Part shown: positions 35,508 to 44,395 of the stretch, piece after piece | Position numbering within the stretch: position 1 is the first letter of the stretch | How the letters are laid out: every line of letters begins with the position of its first letter | Source: CAJQLB01 sp905479065 | GTDB lineage: Bacteria; Bacteroidota; Bacteroidia; Flavobacteriales; Flavobacteriaceae | Direction: 5' to 3' | DNA: 64,000 nucleotides | Assembly: GCA_943846735.1 (NCBI GenBank) | Contig: OX044364.1 | Coordinates: 372,001-436,000, forward strand | Position numbers and translations under genes: made by a program | The notes under the pieces: model-generated | What the model was told of the DNA's origin: nothing | Database searches by the model: none | The model's input: the letters and a program-made list of their open reading frames with translations, nothing else

Positions 35508-36158
35508 ATGAAAATAAAATTACTTACTTTAATTTTTTTTATAACAATTAATTATAGTTTCTCTCAGACAGAAACAATAACAATACCAGATTGGGGATTT
35601 TTTTCTGTTCCCGCAACTGATCCACAATATAATGGCAAATTTGATACAGATATTACCATTGAAATTGGCGATACAGTCACATGGGAATGGCAACTTGGTG
35701 GTGCACACAATGTCAAAAGTGTTTCAGGACAGGCTGTAGAGACATTTGGTTCGCCTGATCGCCTCGGGGAGACTAACTCTACGTATACAAATCCGTATTC
35801 ATACTCTCACACGTTTACGGTACTCGGTGTTAATGATTTTATTTGCACACCACATGCTAGTTTGATGTATGGTACTATTACTGTAGTTGCTGAAGGCGCT
35901 CTAAGTTTAAATAACGTTAGTAAAGCGGACTTTTCAATATACCCAAATCCAAGTGTGTCTGAATTAAATATCACTATGAATCAAGCTGACAGCAAAACAA
36001 ATGTGACTGTTTACAATATATTAGGTAAGCAAATTTTGTCGCAACAATTGACTGGTTTTACTTCTAAAATTAATATCTCTCAGTGGAACGTTGGCGTCTA
36101 TTTGGTAAAGGTGACTAACGATAGTGGAACCCAAACAAAACGCTTTGTAAAGCAATAG
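35508..36158 (+). CDS. Secreted cupredoxin with T9SS sorting domain
   Basis: A 216-residue exoprotein. A signal peptide (MKIKLLTLIFFITINYSFSQ) precedes a plastocyanin/pseudoazurin-like beta barrel at about 22-130. A type 1 copper set is visible: H67 in GGAHNV, then C113, H116 and M120 in ICTPHASLMYG. The C-terminal 70 residues are a type A sorting domain (FSIYPNPSVSELN), so the protein is exported by the type IX system and released or surface-bound. A role as an extracellular electron carrier or copper binder is inferred. It has a TATTTTTG element at 35482-35489 and its own terminator. Confidence 0.85.
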   Translation: MKIKLLTLIFFITINYSFSQTETITIPDWGFFSVPATDPQYNGKFDTDITIEIGDTVTWEWQLGGAHNVKSVSGQAVETFGSPDRLGETNSTYTNPYSYSHTFTVLGVNDFICTPHASLMYGTITVVAEGALSLNNVSKADFSIYPNPSVSELNITMNQADSKTNVTVYNILGKQILSQQLTGFTSKINISQWNVGVYLVKVTNDSGTQTKRFVKQ

Positions 36159-36182
36159 TTGTAAAATAATAAGAGAATTTAT

Positions 36183-36213
36183 AAACCACCATAATGTCTT
36201 GGTGGTTTTTTTT
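36183..36213 (+). terminator. Intrinsic terminator after the cupredoxin gene
   Basis: An 8-base-pair stem, aaaccacc (36183-36190) with ggtggttt (36201-36208), a 10-base loop and eight T residues. Its T run reaches the stop of the convergent rmuC gene, so it may serve both genes. Confidence 0.75.
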
Positions 36214-37528
36214 ATCCCTCTTCAGAGCGTTTAATGATAATTTCAGGTAAGGATTTTTTTGCTTTAGCGCCTAATTTTTTTAATTTTTCGACACTGGTAA
36301 TGAGGTTACCTCTGCCTTCTACTAGTTTATTCATTGCGGCAGAGTAGTCTGTCTTTGCAGCATCTATTTTTTTTCCGACTCCTGTTAAATCTGAAACTAA
36401 TCCTTCAAATTTATCATAAAGAGCACCAGCTTGACGTGCAATTTCAATGGCATTTCGTTGTTGCTTTTCATTATTCCACATAGTGTCTACGGTTCTCAAT
36501 GTAGCTAACAGTGTTGCAGGTGTCACGATCACTATATTTTTTTCAAAGGCTTTATTGTATATTGAATTGTCTTCATTGATGGCAATGGCGAATGCGGGTT
36601 CGATTGGTATAAAAAGTAAGACAAAATCTGGAGATTGTATGTCATATAAATCTTCGTATTTTTTTTCAGAGAGCTGGTCAACATGCTTTCTAATAGAATT
36701 GATATGTGCTTTTAAAAAAGCTGGCCTTTCATCCTCTTCTGCATTGACATAGCGTTCGTAGTCGGTTAGGGAAACCTTGCTATCAATAATCATACGCTTG
36801 TTATCAGGTAAATGCAAGACGACATCGGGCAATACTCGTGTACCATCAGGTAAATTAAAACTTTGCTGAACGAAATACTCACGGTCTTTTTCTAACCCTG
36901 ATTTTTCTAACACACGCTCTAAAACTAACTCACCCCAATTTCCTTGCATTTTACTATCTCCTTTAAGAGCTTTCGTTAGGTTGGTAGCCTCTTTAGTCAT
37001 TTGTTGATTAAGGTCTTTTAAACCTTTCAATTGTTCTTCCAGAGCCGAATGCATTTTAACACTCCTTATTTGAGTGTCCTCAACTTTTTTCTCAAAGAGT
37101 TGTATTTTATCTTGAAGGGGATTCAAAATTTGCTTGATGTTTTCCTTGTTTTGTAGTGTGAATTTTTCAGATTTTTCATCTAAAATCTTTGTTGCGAGTA
37201 TTTCGAAATCTTTTCGTAGTTGTTCTTGTCGTTTCTCTAATTCAGCTTCGCGTGTTAAGTTGATTTTTTCAAGGTTGATACATTCAATATTTTTAGCAAT
37301 CAATTCTTGATTTATACGATTCTTGTCATTCCTTAACTCATTTTGCTCGATATCTGTTTTCTCGATTTGTCTGTTTAAATCATCAATGATGTTGGTCATT
37401 TGATTTTCTCGTTCAATTTGAGCACCTTGAGTACTTTTTTGACTTAATTTCGTAAACAAGCTTCCTAGATAAGCTCCAAGTGCTCCTGAAGCACAAATCG
37501 TTACTATTAAAAAAAGATTATCACTCAT
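36212..37528 (-). CDS. rmuC: RmuC-family DNA recombination protein
   Basis: A 438-residue protein: an N-terminal membrane anchor (about 4-24), a long coiled coil (about 30-190, rich in Glu, Lys and Gln), then the RmuC nuclease-like domain (about 190-400) with GNWGELVLERVLEKSGL near residue 197, LPDGTRVLPDVVLHLPD near 226 and IIDSKVSL near 247. E. coli RmuC limits rearrangement at inverted repeats; the DxK-type core suggests a PD-(D/E)XK nuclease. It lies 25 bases before, and on the same strand as, the 3' end of the B12 ATPase gene. Confidence 0.9.
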   Translation of the reverse strand: MSDNLFLIVTICASGALGAYLGSLFTKLSQKSTQGAQIERENQMTNIIDDLNRQIEKTDIEQNELRNDKNRINQELIAKNIECINLEKINLTREAELEKRQEQLRKDFEILATKILDEKSEKFTLQNKENIKQILNPLQDKIQLFEKKVEDTQIRSVKMHSALEEQLKGLKDLNQQMTKEATNLTKALKGDSKMQGNWGELVLERVLEKSGLEKDREYFVQQSFNLPDGTRVLPDVVLHLPDNKRMIIDSKVSLTDYERYVNAEEDERPAFLKAHINSIRKHVDQLSEKKYEDLYDIQSPDFVLLFIPIEPAFAIAINEDNSIYNKAFEKNIVIVTPATLLATLRTVDTMWNNEKQQRNAIEIARQAGALYDKFEGLVSDLTGVGKKIDAAKTDYSAAMNKLVEGRGNLITSVEKLKKLGAKAKKSLPEIIIKRSEEG

Positions 37529-37553
37529 GTAAAAAGATGTTTATCAAAGGTAA

Positions 37554-38348
37554 TTATTTTTTTACTCTAAAATTCTTTGTTTTATTGTCAAAAACAATCA
37601 TGTCATCAGGGAAAAGGTTTTCAAACGTGCCTTTTTCTATGAGTGCCCTTGGTGACCCAGAAATCACTTCATGTTCAGTCATAACAATCATTTTATCACA
37701 AAGTTGAATTGCTAAATCAATTTCGTGAGACGAAAACAAGATCGTTTTCCCTGTATCTTTTACTAGGTTCTGCAATAATTTTAAAGCAGATACTTTGTGA
37801 TACATATCTAAATGCGTTGTTGGTTCATCTAATATGATTAAATCTGTATCTTGCGCCAACGCTCTAGCTATCATGACTTTTTGTAATTGCCCATCGCTGA
37901 GTTCAAAGCATTTTTTGTGTTTTAAATTTTCAATGTTCGTTTGACTCATGGCAGTATTAATCATTGCATGATCTATTTTATGTAGATTTCCTAACCAATT
38001 TGTGTAAGGATGTCTACCTAGTGCTATGATCTCAAAAACAGATAGATTTTTTGTAACAATACGTTCCGTCAGAACTACACTCATGACCTTTGCTACTTCT
38101 ATATTTGTAAATGCTTGAAGGTGTTTTCCGTTTAAAAAAATAGTCCCTGACAAAGCATTTTGCACACCTGTTAACGTTCTTAATAGGGTCGATTTTCCAA
38201 TACCATTAACACCGACAAGGCCAACAAGTTCTCCTTGTTTAAGTTCAAAATTAATGTTAGATGCTATTATTGTTTTTGATGCATGAGTTTTGTAGCCTAC
38301 AAAGAGGTTATCAGCGTTTAGAACAACATGTTGATTTATCAAACTCAT
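37554..38348 (-). CDS. btuD: Cobalamin/iron-type ABC transporter ATPase (BtuD-like)
   Basis: A 264-residue ATPase with Walker A GVNGIGKST near residue 46, Q-loop in VVLTE, signature LSDGQLQKVMIARA near 149 and Walker B LIILDEPTTHLD near 171, and a switch His in FSSHEID. The signature has SDGQ where most have SGGQ, which is common in the FecE/BtuD group. It energises import by the BtuC-like permease encoded immediately upstream (1-base overlap). Next to a cobalamin-riboswitch-controlled receptor, vitamin B12 is the likely substrate rather than a ferric siderophore. Confidence 0.85.
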   Translation of the reverse strand: MSLINQHVVLNADNLFVGYKTHASKTIIASNINFELKQGELVGLVGVNGIGKSTLLRTLTGVQNALSGTIFLNGKHLQAFTNIEVAKVMSVVLTERIVTKNLSVFEIIALGRHPYTNWLGNLHKIDHAMINTAMSQTNIENLKHKKCFELSDGQLQKVMIARALAQDTDLIILDEPTTHLDMYHKVSALKLLQNLVKDTGKTILFSSHEIDLAIQLCDKMIVMTEHEVISGSPRALIEKGTFENLFPDDMIVFDNKTKNFRVKK

Positions 38349-39367
38349 TAAAAGACCATTTTACGTTTTCTTAACAAGAGCCAAATGACAACAGGCGCAC
38401 CAAATAATGAAGTAATAGCATTTATTGGAAGCGTATAATCACTTGAAGGAAGTTGGGATATTGAATCGCAAATAAGCATCACAATACTACCAATTATAAA
38501 AACTGATGGTAATAAAATTTTATGATTTGATGTGTTAAAAATTTGTCTAGCAATATGAGGAACTGCCAATCCAATAAAAGCTATTGGGCCTGCAAATGCT
38601 GTTACAGATCCTGCCAAAAGACAGGTTGCTATAATGATGATAAAGCGACTTTTTTTAACATTCAACCCTAGACTTTTTGCATAGTTTTCTCCAAGAAGTA
38701 GCGTATTTAGATTTTTCATTGACATCATGCTTAAAACAATACCAACAGCATAAATACTAAAAAAAATAACAACTTCGTACCAAGTCAAATTGCCTAGATT
38801 TCCAAAGCCCCAGAAGACGTATTGTTGTATTAGCTCAGCTGAACTAAAATATGACAAAACACTTACTAGAGCCGCTGTGATACTACCAAACATGAGTCCA
38901 ATAATTAAAATGGCCATGGTATCTCTTATTTTTGCTGCAACAATCATGACTGCTAACAGTACAATAAAACTTCCCAAGCTGGCAGCAATTACAATACTCC
39001 ATTTAGAAATAAAAACAGTGGCTAGAAATCCTCCCATGAGGCTTGATCCTAAAATAACAATAGCAACTCCCAAACTTGCACCAGAACTAATTCCTAGAAC
39101 AAAAGGTCCTGCCAACGGGTTTCTGAATAAGGTTTGCATAAGAAGTCCTGATATTCCTAAGCCTGAACCTGCCAGAACAGCTGTGAACGCTTTTGGAAGC
39201 CTGTAGTGTTGGATAATGTAGTTTTCTTGATGTCCAATAATAGTTAAAAAAATCTCTTTCAATGAGATTGATACAGAGCCTAAACCAATATTGACAAAAA
39301 AGGACACACATAAAAGAACTATTAAAAGGATGGTTATCGATTTATATGTTGATTTTTTATATAGCAA
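38348..39367 (-). CDS. btuC: FecCD/BtuC-family ABC permease
   Basis: A 339-residue inner-membrane protein with about 10 hydrophobic segments, as in BtuC. Diagnostic parts are RLPKAFTAVLAGSGLGISG near residue 57, NPLAGPFVLGISSGASLG near 88, GPIAFIGLAVPHIAR near 263 and the late HKILLPSVFIIGS. It forms the homodimeric channel through which cobalamin or a ferric chelate enters the cytoplasm. One base separates it from the binding-protein gene upstream and it overlaps the ATPase gene by one base, so the three are one operon. Confidence 0.9.
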   Translation of the reverse strand: MLYKKSTYKSITILLIVLLCVSFFVNIGLGSVSISLKEIFLTIIGHQENYIIQHYRLPKAFTAVLAGSGLGISGLLMQTLFRNPLAGPFVLGISSGASLGVAIVILGSSLMGGFLATVFISKWSIVIAASLGSFIVLLAVMIVAAKIRDTMAILIIGLMFGSITAALVSVLSYFSSAELIQQYVFWGFGNLGNLTWYEVVIFFSIYAVGIVLSMMSMKNLNTLLLGENYAKSLGLNVKKSRFIIIIATCLLAGSVTAFAGPIAFIGLAVPHIARQIFNTSNHKILLPSVFIIGSIVMLICDSISQLPSSDYTLPINAITSLFGAPVVIWLLLRKRKMVF

Positions 39368-39368
39368 A

Positions 39369-40571
39369 TTATTGAAGAGGTTTAAAAAAATAAGTATTGT
39401 ATTCCTGTAATAGCGTGGGGTGACTAATTTTAATGATGTCTTTAAGTACTAGATCTGGTCTTGCAGTTCCAAGTTCATAGTAGAGAACTCCTCCAGTTGC
39501 CCCTTTGGTATTAGCAAACGAATAAATAGATTTATTTTTAAAGGCATTAAATTGTGAGTAATGAGTTGATGCCAACATGAGTTCTTCATAGCTATTGTAA
39601 TAAGACGGGCTAAACCACAAGGAAGCATTTTGTGCTTTCTCAAAAATAGATTCAAAATTCAAAGCGAGACTTCCTTTACCTTTGGTATCACCCCACAAAT
39701 AATTCACATTTGCATCTTTTAATATTTGAGCCTCAGGACTTGTTCCTTGAGGTAAATACCAAACATTGTTGTGCATTGCACCACATAAAACTTTAGGTCG
39801 TTTTTTGACGTTTTGAGCTAAGGTTTTCGCAGCCATATAATTGGTTTCAATGATATCAAAAATTGAATCAGCCTCTTTTTTTTTATCGTATAAGATACCA
39901 AAAAATTTAATCCATTCTGCTTTACCAAGGGGCGATGCCTCAACCCAATCTCCATTGTATAGAACTGAAGTCCCAGAGTTATTAATGGTTTCTAAGGCTT
40001 TATTTTGGTTGCCAATACCGTAACCTACAAGAATGTCCGGTTTTAAATCAAGAACAATTTCTGTGTTGATTGTTTCATTGTTTCCCAATTCTCGTACTTC
40101 TCCATTATCAATCCGTAACCTTGTTTTTTCTGAAGACACATATTGTGTTCCCGGAAAACCAATCAAGGTGTTTTCCGTACCGAGAAGTTCAAGTGCAGGA
40201 ATATGTGTTGTTGAGGTTACAATAATTTTTTCAACGGGAATCTCGATGATACCATCATAATCAAAAACTGGTAATAATTTATTGATGGTGTCAAATTTAT
40301 GCTTAATCAAGTAGTGATAATTCTTTTGAGAATTAGGCCACGGACTATAAATTTCCAAGACATCCCACCCGTCATAATTGTTTAGGGAGAAACCTGTTGC
40401 GTAACTGTTTTCAGCAGATTTGACATTTGTTGAGTCAAAAATCGTATCTGATTTGTTGTTTTCAATACAAGAAAATAACAGCAATGATAAAAGGAAGAGT
40501 GTTGAAAATTTCAATGTGATTGTTTTTTCAAAAATAATATTATTTAATGTTTTGACTGTAAGATTAAACAA
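39369..40571 (-). CDS. btuF: Cobalamin-type ABC substrate-binding lipoprotein (BtuF-like)
   Basis: A 400-residue class III periplasmic binding protein: two lobes joined by a long helix, with VEKIIVTSTTHIPALELLG near residue 113 and LKPDILVGYG near 176. The first ATG gives a 19-residue lead before a lipoprotein signal; an in-frame TTG at 40514 starts MKFSTLFLLSLLLFSC directly, so either could be used. The lipobox Cys is residue 35 from the ATG. It captures the ligand released by the BtuB-like receptor. It is divergent from the riboswitch, whose 5' end lies about 25 bases from the ATG. Confidence 0.82.
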   Translation of the reverse strand: MFNLTVKTLNNIIFEKTITLKFSTLFLLSLLLFSCIENNKSDTIFDSTNVKSAENSYATGFSLNNYDGWDVLEIYSPWPNSQKNYHYLIKHKFDTINKLLPVFDYDGIIEIPVEKIIVTSTTHIPALELLGTENTLIGFPGTQYVSSEKTRLRIDNGEVRELGNNETINTEIVLDLKPDILVGYGIGNQNKALETINNSGTSVLYNGDWVEASPLGKAEWIKFFGILYDKKKEADSIFDIIETNYMAAKTLAQNVKKRPKVLCGAMHNNVWYLPQGTSPEAQILKDANVNYLWGDTKGKGSLALNFESIFEKAQNASLWFSPSYYNSYEELMLASTHYSQFNAFKNKSIYSFANTKGATGGVLYYELGTARPDLVLKDIIKISHPTLLQEYNTYFFKPLQ

Positions 40572-40582
40572 AATGTTTAATT

Positions 40583-40590
40583 TAGTTTTG
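40583..40590 (+). promoter_or_regulatory. Candidate -7 element of the btuB transcript
   Basis: TAGTTTTG fits TAnnTTTG and lies just before the riboswitch aptamer. No TTTG sits at the expected -33 distance, so the assignment is tentative. Confidence 0.35.
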
Positions 40591-40592
40591 AA

Positions 40593-40758
40593 TTTAGGTT
40601 TTGTTCTTGATTTCAGAACAAATTAAAAGGGAATTTGGTGAGAATCCAAAACTGTTCCCGCAACTGTATACTACAAGCTTTTTGTGCACTTCATGTCACT
40701 GGATAACCCGGGAAGACTCATAAAAAGACGTTAGTCAGGAGACCTGCCATCTTCATCA
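40593..40758 (+). promoter_or_regulatory. Cobalamin riboswitch (AdoCbl aptamer)
   Basis: The conserved parts appear in order: a P2 hairpin ttgttct/agaacaa near 40600-40618, the core aaaagggaatttggtgag and ccaaaactgttcccgcaact around 40625-40667, and the B12 box gtcaggagacctgcc at 40734-40748. It lies 72 bases upstream of the likely btuB ATG on the same strand. Binding of adenosylcobalamin would lower translation or transcription of the receptor when B12 is plentiful. The edges are approximate; the core is unmistakable. Confidence 0.93.
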
Positions 40759-40830
40759 ATAAATGTGAATTTTCGGGATAAAGATTCACGTAAAGTAATT
40801 CGTGTTGTTCACGGTCAATACATCTTAATT

Positions 40831-42762
40831 ATGAAAGCGAGAGACTATCTTGTCAAAGTACTTTGTTGTGCTTACTGTTCCATGGGTACTGCACAAGTTT
40901 TGTTTGATTCCATAAATAATCAATTGTTAGAAGAGGTTGTAATTACCGATTCAAGATTTAATTTGAAGCGAGAGAATTCAGGTAAAATTATTACTGTAAT
41001 TACACAACAAGATTTGAATAATCAAAAGGGAATGACCGTAGCCGATATTATTAATACTGTCGTTGGATTTGAAATTAATGGATCAAAAAGTAACAGTGGT
41101 CAGAATCTTAGTTATTTTGTTCGAGGCGGTAGAAATCGACAGGTTTTAATTTTAATAGATGGTATCGCTATGACCGATGCTTCTCAAATCTCGAATGATT
41201 ACGATTTGAGATTGCTTAATATTGAACAGGTTGAACGCATCGAAATATTAAAAGGAGCCTCTAGTACTCTGTATGGCTCAGGTGCTGCAACAGCCACGAT
41301 TAATATAAAATTAAAAACACCTAGTGATAGACGATTTTCGTTACATCTAAATAGTACTATGGGCTCTAATCGAACAACGGAGGACAAGAATTATGATGTT
41401 CATGATTTCAGAAATCATGTCTCTTTAACAGGGACATTAGACAATTTTCAATATTTAATTAGTTTTGGAAACCAATATGCAGACGGGTTTTCAGCGGTAA
41501 CTTCCGGCAAGGAGCCTGATGTTTTTAATGCCTATAATGGTATGTTTAAAATTGGTTATAACCTTTCTGATAACATCAAACTCACTGTGTTTGGAAGTCA
41601 AGATAAATTTAAGGCCGATTTTGATGATGGATTTAATAAAAAAGATGCAGACAATCGTCTTATTTCATTTCAAAATCGTATAGGATTTTCTTCTATTTTT
41701 AAATATAACAAGGGTAGTATTACTGTGAATTCTGCTGTAAATGAGACAAAACGACATGTGCAATCTAGCTTTCCAACACGCTTTGAATCTAATAATTTTT
41801 TTATCGATATTTTTAACCGTTACCAAATTGACGATGCCTTTTATACAGTTGCTGGTGTTCAAATACAGTCGAGTAGTATGAATAATGATTTTATTCCTTT
41901 TGGCAGTACAGAATTTCAAGAAAACATTAACAGTGATACATCAAATTTTCAATTATTTGATTCATATGTGAATACAGTGTTTCAGTCTCAATTTGGTTTG
42001 AATATTAACCTAGGTATACGATTAAATACACATAGCGACTATGGAACTCACCTTGTTTATAACTTTAATCCTTCTATTAAAAAAGACATAAACTTTGGGT
42101 ATATAAAAGTACTTGGTAGTGTTAGCTCTGCTTATATAACTCCTTCTTTGTATCAATTATACGACCCTACTTATGGGAATGTAACATTGTTACCTGAACA
42201 AAATTCAACGACTGAATTAGGGGTGGAGCTGGGAATACAATCTAGAGGGATTTTGAGTTTCGTTTATTTTAAACGTACTGAAACTAATTTCATTGATTTT
42301 ATGGATTTAGGAGACTATGTATTTCAATACACAAATGTTTCTAATGAATTTGTAACGAAGGGTTTTGAATTTGTAGGCAATTATAAGTTCTCGAACAAGT
42401 TAAGAGCAGATTTGAATGCTACCTTTGTTGATTTGAAAAATCAAGTAAGTTTGAGAATTCCAAAGTTTAAACTAAATGGTTCCCTTAGCTATCAAATGAC
42501 AAAAAGCAGTTTTGTAAGTGTGAGTTATCAATACAATGATACAAGAAATGACAGCATTTATAATAGTGAGACATTTGCAAATGATAATATCCGTTTAAAG
42601 AGTTATCATTTGTTAAACTTATATTTTAGTCACAAAATAAATAAGGATAAAATTACATTGTTTGGTAAACTGTACAATGCTATTAACGAAGATTATCAGG
42701 AGATTTTTGGTTATTCAACACGAGGGCGCAATGTTCACTTTGGTTTTTACGTAACCTTGTAA
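40831..42762 (+). CDS. btuB: TonB-dependent vitamin B12 receptor (BtuB-like)
   Basis: An outer-membrane receptor of 643 residues from the ATG at 40831, which starts a signal peptide (MKARDYLVKVLCC to TAQ). An in-frame GTG at 40765 abuts the riboswitch and would add a non-signal stretch, so I reject it. The plug domain (about 30-150) has VVITDSRFNLKRE, a TonB-box-like start, and RGGRNRQVLILIDGI; ILKGASSTLYGSGA follows near residue 140. The barrel ends in an aromatic-terminated strand (HFGFYVTL). The upstream riboswitch fixes cobalamin as the substrate. It forms a divergent locus with btuF-btuC-btuD. Confidence 0.92.
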   Translation: MKARDYLVKVLCCAYCSMGTAQVLFDSINNQLLEEVVITDSRFNLKRENSGKIITVITQQDLNNQKGMTVADIINTVVGFEINGSKSNSGQNLSYFVRGGRNRQVLILIDGIAMTDASQISNDYDLRLLNIEQVERIEILKGASSTLYGSGAATATINIKLKTPSDRRFSLHLNSTMGSNRTTEDKNYDVHDFRNHVSLTGTLDNFQYLISFGNQYADGFSAVTSGKEPDVFNAYNGMFKIGYNLSDNIKLTVFGSQDKFKADFDDGFNKKDADNRLISFQNRIGFSSIFKYNKGSITVNSAVNETKRHVQSSFPTRFESNNFFIDIFNRYQIDDAFYTVAGVQIQSSSMNNDFIPFGSTEFQENINSDTSNFQLFDSYVNTVFQSQFGLNINLGIRLNTHSDYGTHLVYNFNPSIKKDINFGYIKVLGSVSSAYITPSLYQLYDPTYGNVTLLPEQNSTTELGVELGIQSRGILSFVYFKRTETNFIDFMDLGDYVFQYTNVSNEFVTKGFEFVGNYKFSNKLRADLNATFVDLKNQVSLRIPKFKLNGSLSYQMTKSSFVSVSYQYNDTRNDSIYNSETFANDNIRLKSYHLLNLYFSHKINKDKITLFGKLYNAINEDYQEIFGYSTRGRNVHFGFYVTL

Positions 42763-42778
42763 TATAAATTTGTTGCTG

Positions 42779-44257
42779 TTACTTTTTGAAGGACAATTTA
42801 TTTATAAGCTCTTCCGGAATTTTTTTATCAATAATCATCTCATTTAAAAAAGGCTCAAAGCTATTGCTAGTGGTAAATGGTATGACGACCTCATTGGGAT
42901 AAATAGGATTATTAGACATTGAAATTTCTGATAATGCACGTGCTAATAACGGTTCATTTTCATTTCCTAAAATTCCATAATTTTGAGGATTTTCGGATAT
43001 AACAATATCAGGATTTAATCCTTCACTATAATCTGTAAATCCAACTGTATTGGCAAGTTTTAGAACTAGTGGTTGCATTGCATAGGTGTGATTAGGATTC
43101 GCTCCGTTACGTTGAAAATTTTCTGAGTCGTACAAAGTGATTGATCCTTGATATTTACCTTCTGTGGTTGTTCCTATGTGTATTACATCTATGTAGGGGT
43201 TTAATGTGTTAATCAGTAGTTCACTTGCAGAGGCTGAATCGCCTGTCGTCAAAATATAAACTTCATTTAAAGATAAGCTATTGATAGGGTTGTTATTAAG
43301 CGTATTCGTGAATCTATTGATTAAATTTTCAGGATTTTGATTAAAAAAAGCAGTTTGAATGTCTGAATTCCATTGCTCAGTACTGTGAATTTCACCAGTA
43401 AATTGCCCTGTTATTAGGGAGGCTAATAAAATGGAAGTATTTACCGAACCACCGGGATTATACCGTAGGTCTAAAACTAAATGTTGCACATTATTTGATT
43501 TAAAATCCGCAAAAACTGCGTTTAATTGGTTATTGTATTCTGATACAAACCCGTTATACATGAGGTAGGCGACATTTTCTCCTTCAATTGTTAATATATC
43601 AGTTTTATAAATTGGATCTTCACAAAATGACGCTTTTGTGAGTGAGATTGTTTCCGACTCTTGAATGATGGTGTCATCATTTGTTTCCGTAGTTTCATTA
43701 TCATCATATGAAGCTAGATTAATAGTGTAGCTGTCAGAACTGAATAACTCGTTGATATTATTGTTGTTTAAAGACGTACCATCGACACCATAAAATAATT
43801 GACCTCTTTCTAAACCTGCTGCATCTGCATTACTTCCTGGTAGTACCAGTCTCACTACGCCAAAAATGTCTGTATTGCTTCCTGGAACTAAATAAAAGTT
43901 TATTTCATAACCAGAACGCACTGTACACCCCTCCAATAATTGTTCGAAGGCAATGTAATCATCCAATATTCTACTGTATTTATCAACTGTTTGGGGTTGG
44001 TATTTCAAACTTTGAAATAATTCCTCTGGTCCCGAAAAAAGATTCAGATAGTCAGCAAATTGTTCATTTGAAGAAAAACGATCGTTAGCTAAATCAGAAA
44101 TTTCATCCTTGTATAAATACCAAAAATTTAATCCTTTCCATACAAAGTCACTAATTTCACTCGCAAACGCCCCATTGTCATCTCGATCCTCAAAACAGCT
44201 GTAGGAGGTAGAAACTAGCAAAAGGATTAAAAAAAAAGGGATAACAGATTTCTTCAT
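42779..44257 (-). CDS. S41-family C-terminal processing peptidase, lipoprotein
   Basis: A 492-residue lipoprotein (signal ending TSYSC, C21). A PDZ-like domain covers about 115-190, and the protease core follows: LDLRYNPGG near residue 262, then SASASE (341-346) with S343 and K368 spaced 25 apart, the same spacing as the Ser/Lys dyad of E. coli Tsp. It cuts proteins at exposed C-terminal ends, probably on the periplasmic face of the outer membrane. It converges on btuB with 16 bases between stops, and is divergent from the second ECF operon. Confidence 0.9.
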   Translation of the reverse strand: MKKSVIPFFLILLLVSTSYSCFEDRDDNGAFASEISDFVWKGLNFWYLYKDEISDLANDRFSSNEQFADYLNLFSGPEELFQSLKYQPQTVDKYSRILDDYIAFEQLLEGCTVRSGYEINFYLVPGSNTDIFGVVRLVLPGSNADAAGLERGQLFYGVDGTSLNNNNINELFSSDSYTINLASYDDNETTETNDDTIIQESETISLTKASFCEDPIYKTDILTIEGENVAYLMYNGFVSEYNNQLNAVFADFKSNNVQHLVLDLRYNPGGSVNTSILLASLITGQFTGEIHSTEQWNSDIQTAFFNQNPENLINRFTNTLNNNPINSLSLNEVYILTTGDSASASELLINTLNPYIDVIHIGTTTEGKYQGSITLYDSENFQRNGANPNHTYAMQPLVLKLANTVGFTDYSEGLNPDIVISENPQNYGILGNENEPLLARALSEISMSNNPIYPNEVVIPFTTSNSFEPFLNEMIIDKKIPEELINKLSFKK

Positions 44258-44327
44258 AACAGAGGATTCATAATTAAGCTTAAAGTTAAGATTTTATTGT
44301 AAAATATTGATTATTTTATGTTGTCTG

Positions 44328-44351
44328 TAACAAAATATTAACTGTATCGTC
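44328..44351 (+). promoter_or_regulatory. Candidate ECF-type promoter (AAC-N16-CGTC)
   Basis: TAAC at 44328-44331, then exactly 16 bases, then CGTC at 44348-44351. This is the general ECF promoter pattern (AAC in the -35, CGT in the -10). It lies 44 bases before the ECF sigma start, as expected for an autoregulated sigma operon. No TAnnTTTG element is close by. Confidence 0.6.
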
Positions 44352-44395
44352 TAAAAAGTATAAAGCGATAAAATAACTAACTTTTAAAATTTAAT

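Noticed and set aside
38790..39206. 138-codon open frame on the plus strand
   Set aside because: It lies fully inside btuC on the other strand; the translation is low in family resemblance and is a by-product of the hydrophobic codons of the permease.
40765..40830. GTG start for btuB directly after the riboswitch
   Set aside because: The 22 added residues do not form a signal peptide; the ATG at 40831 does.
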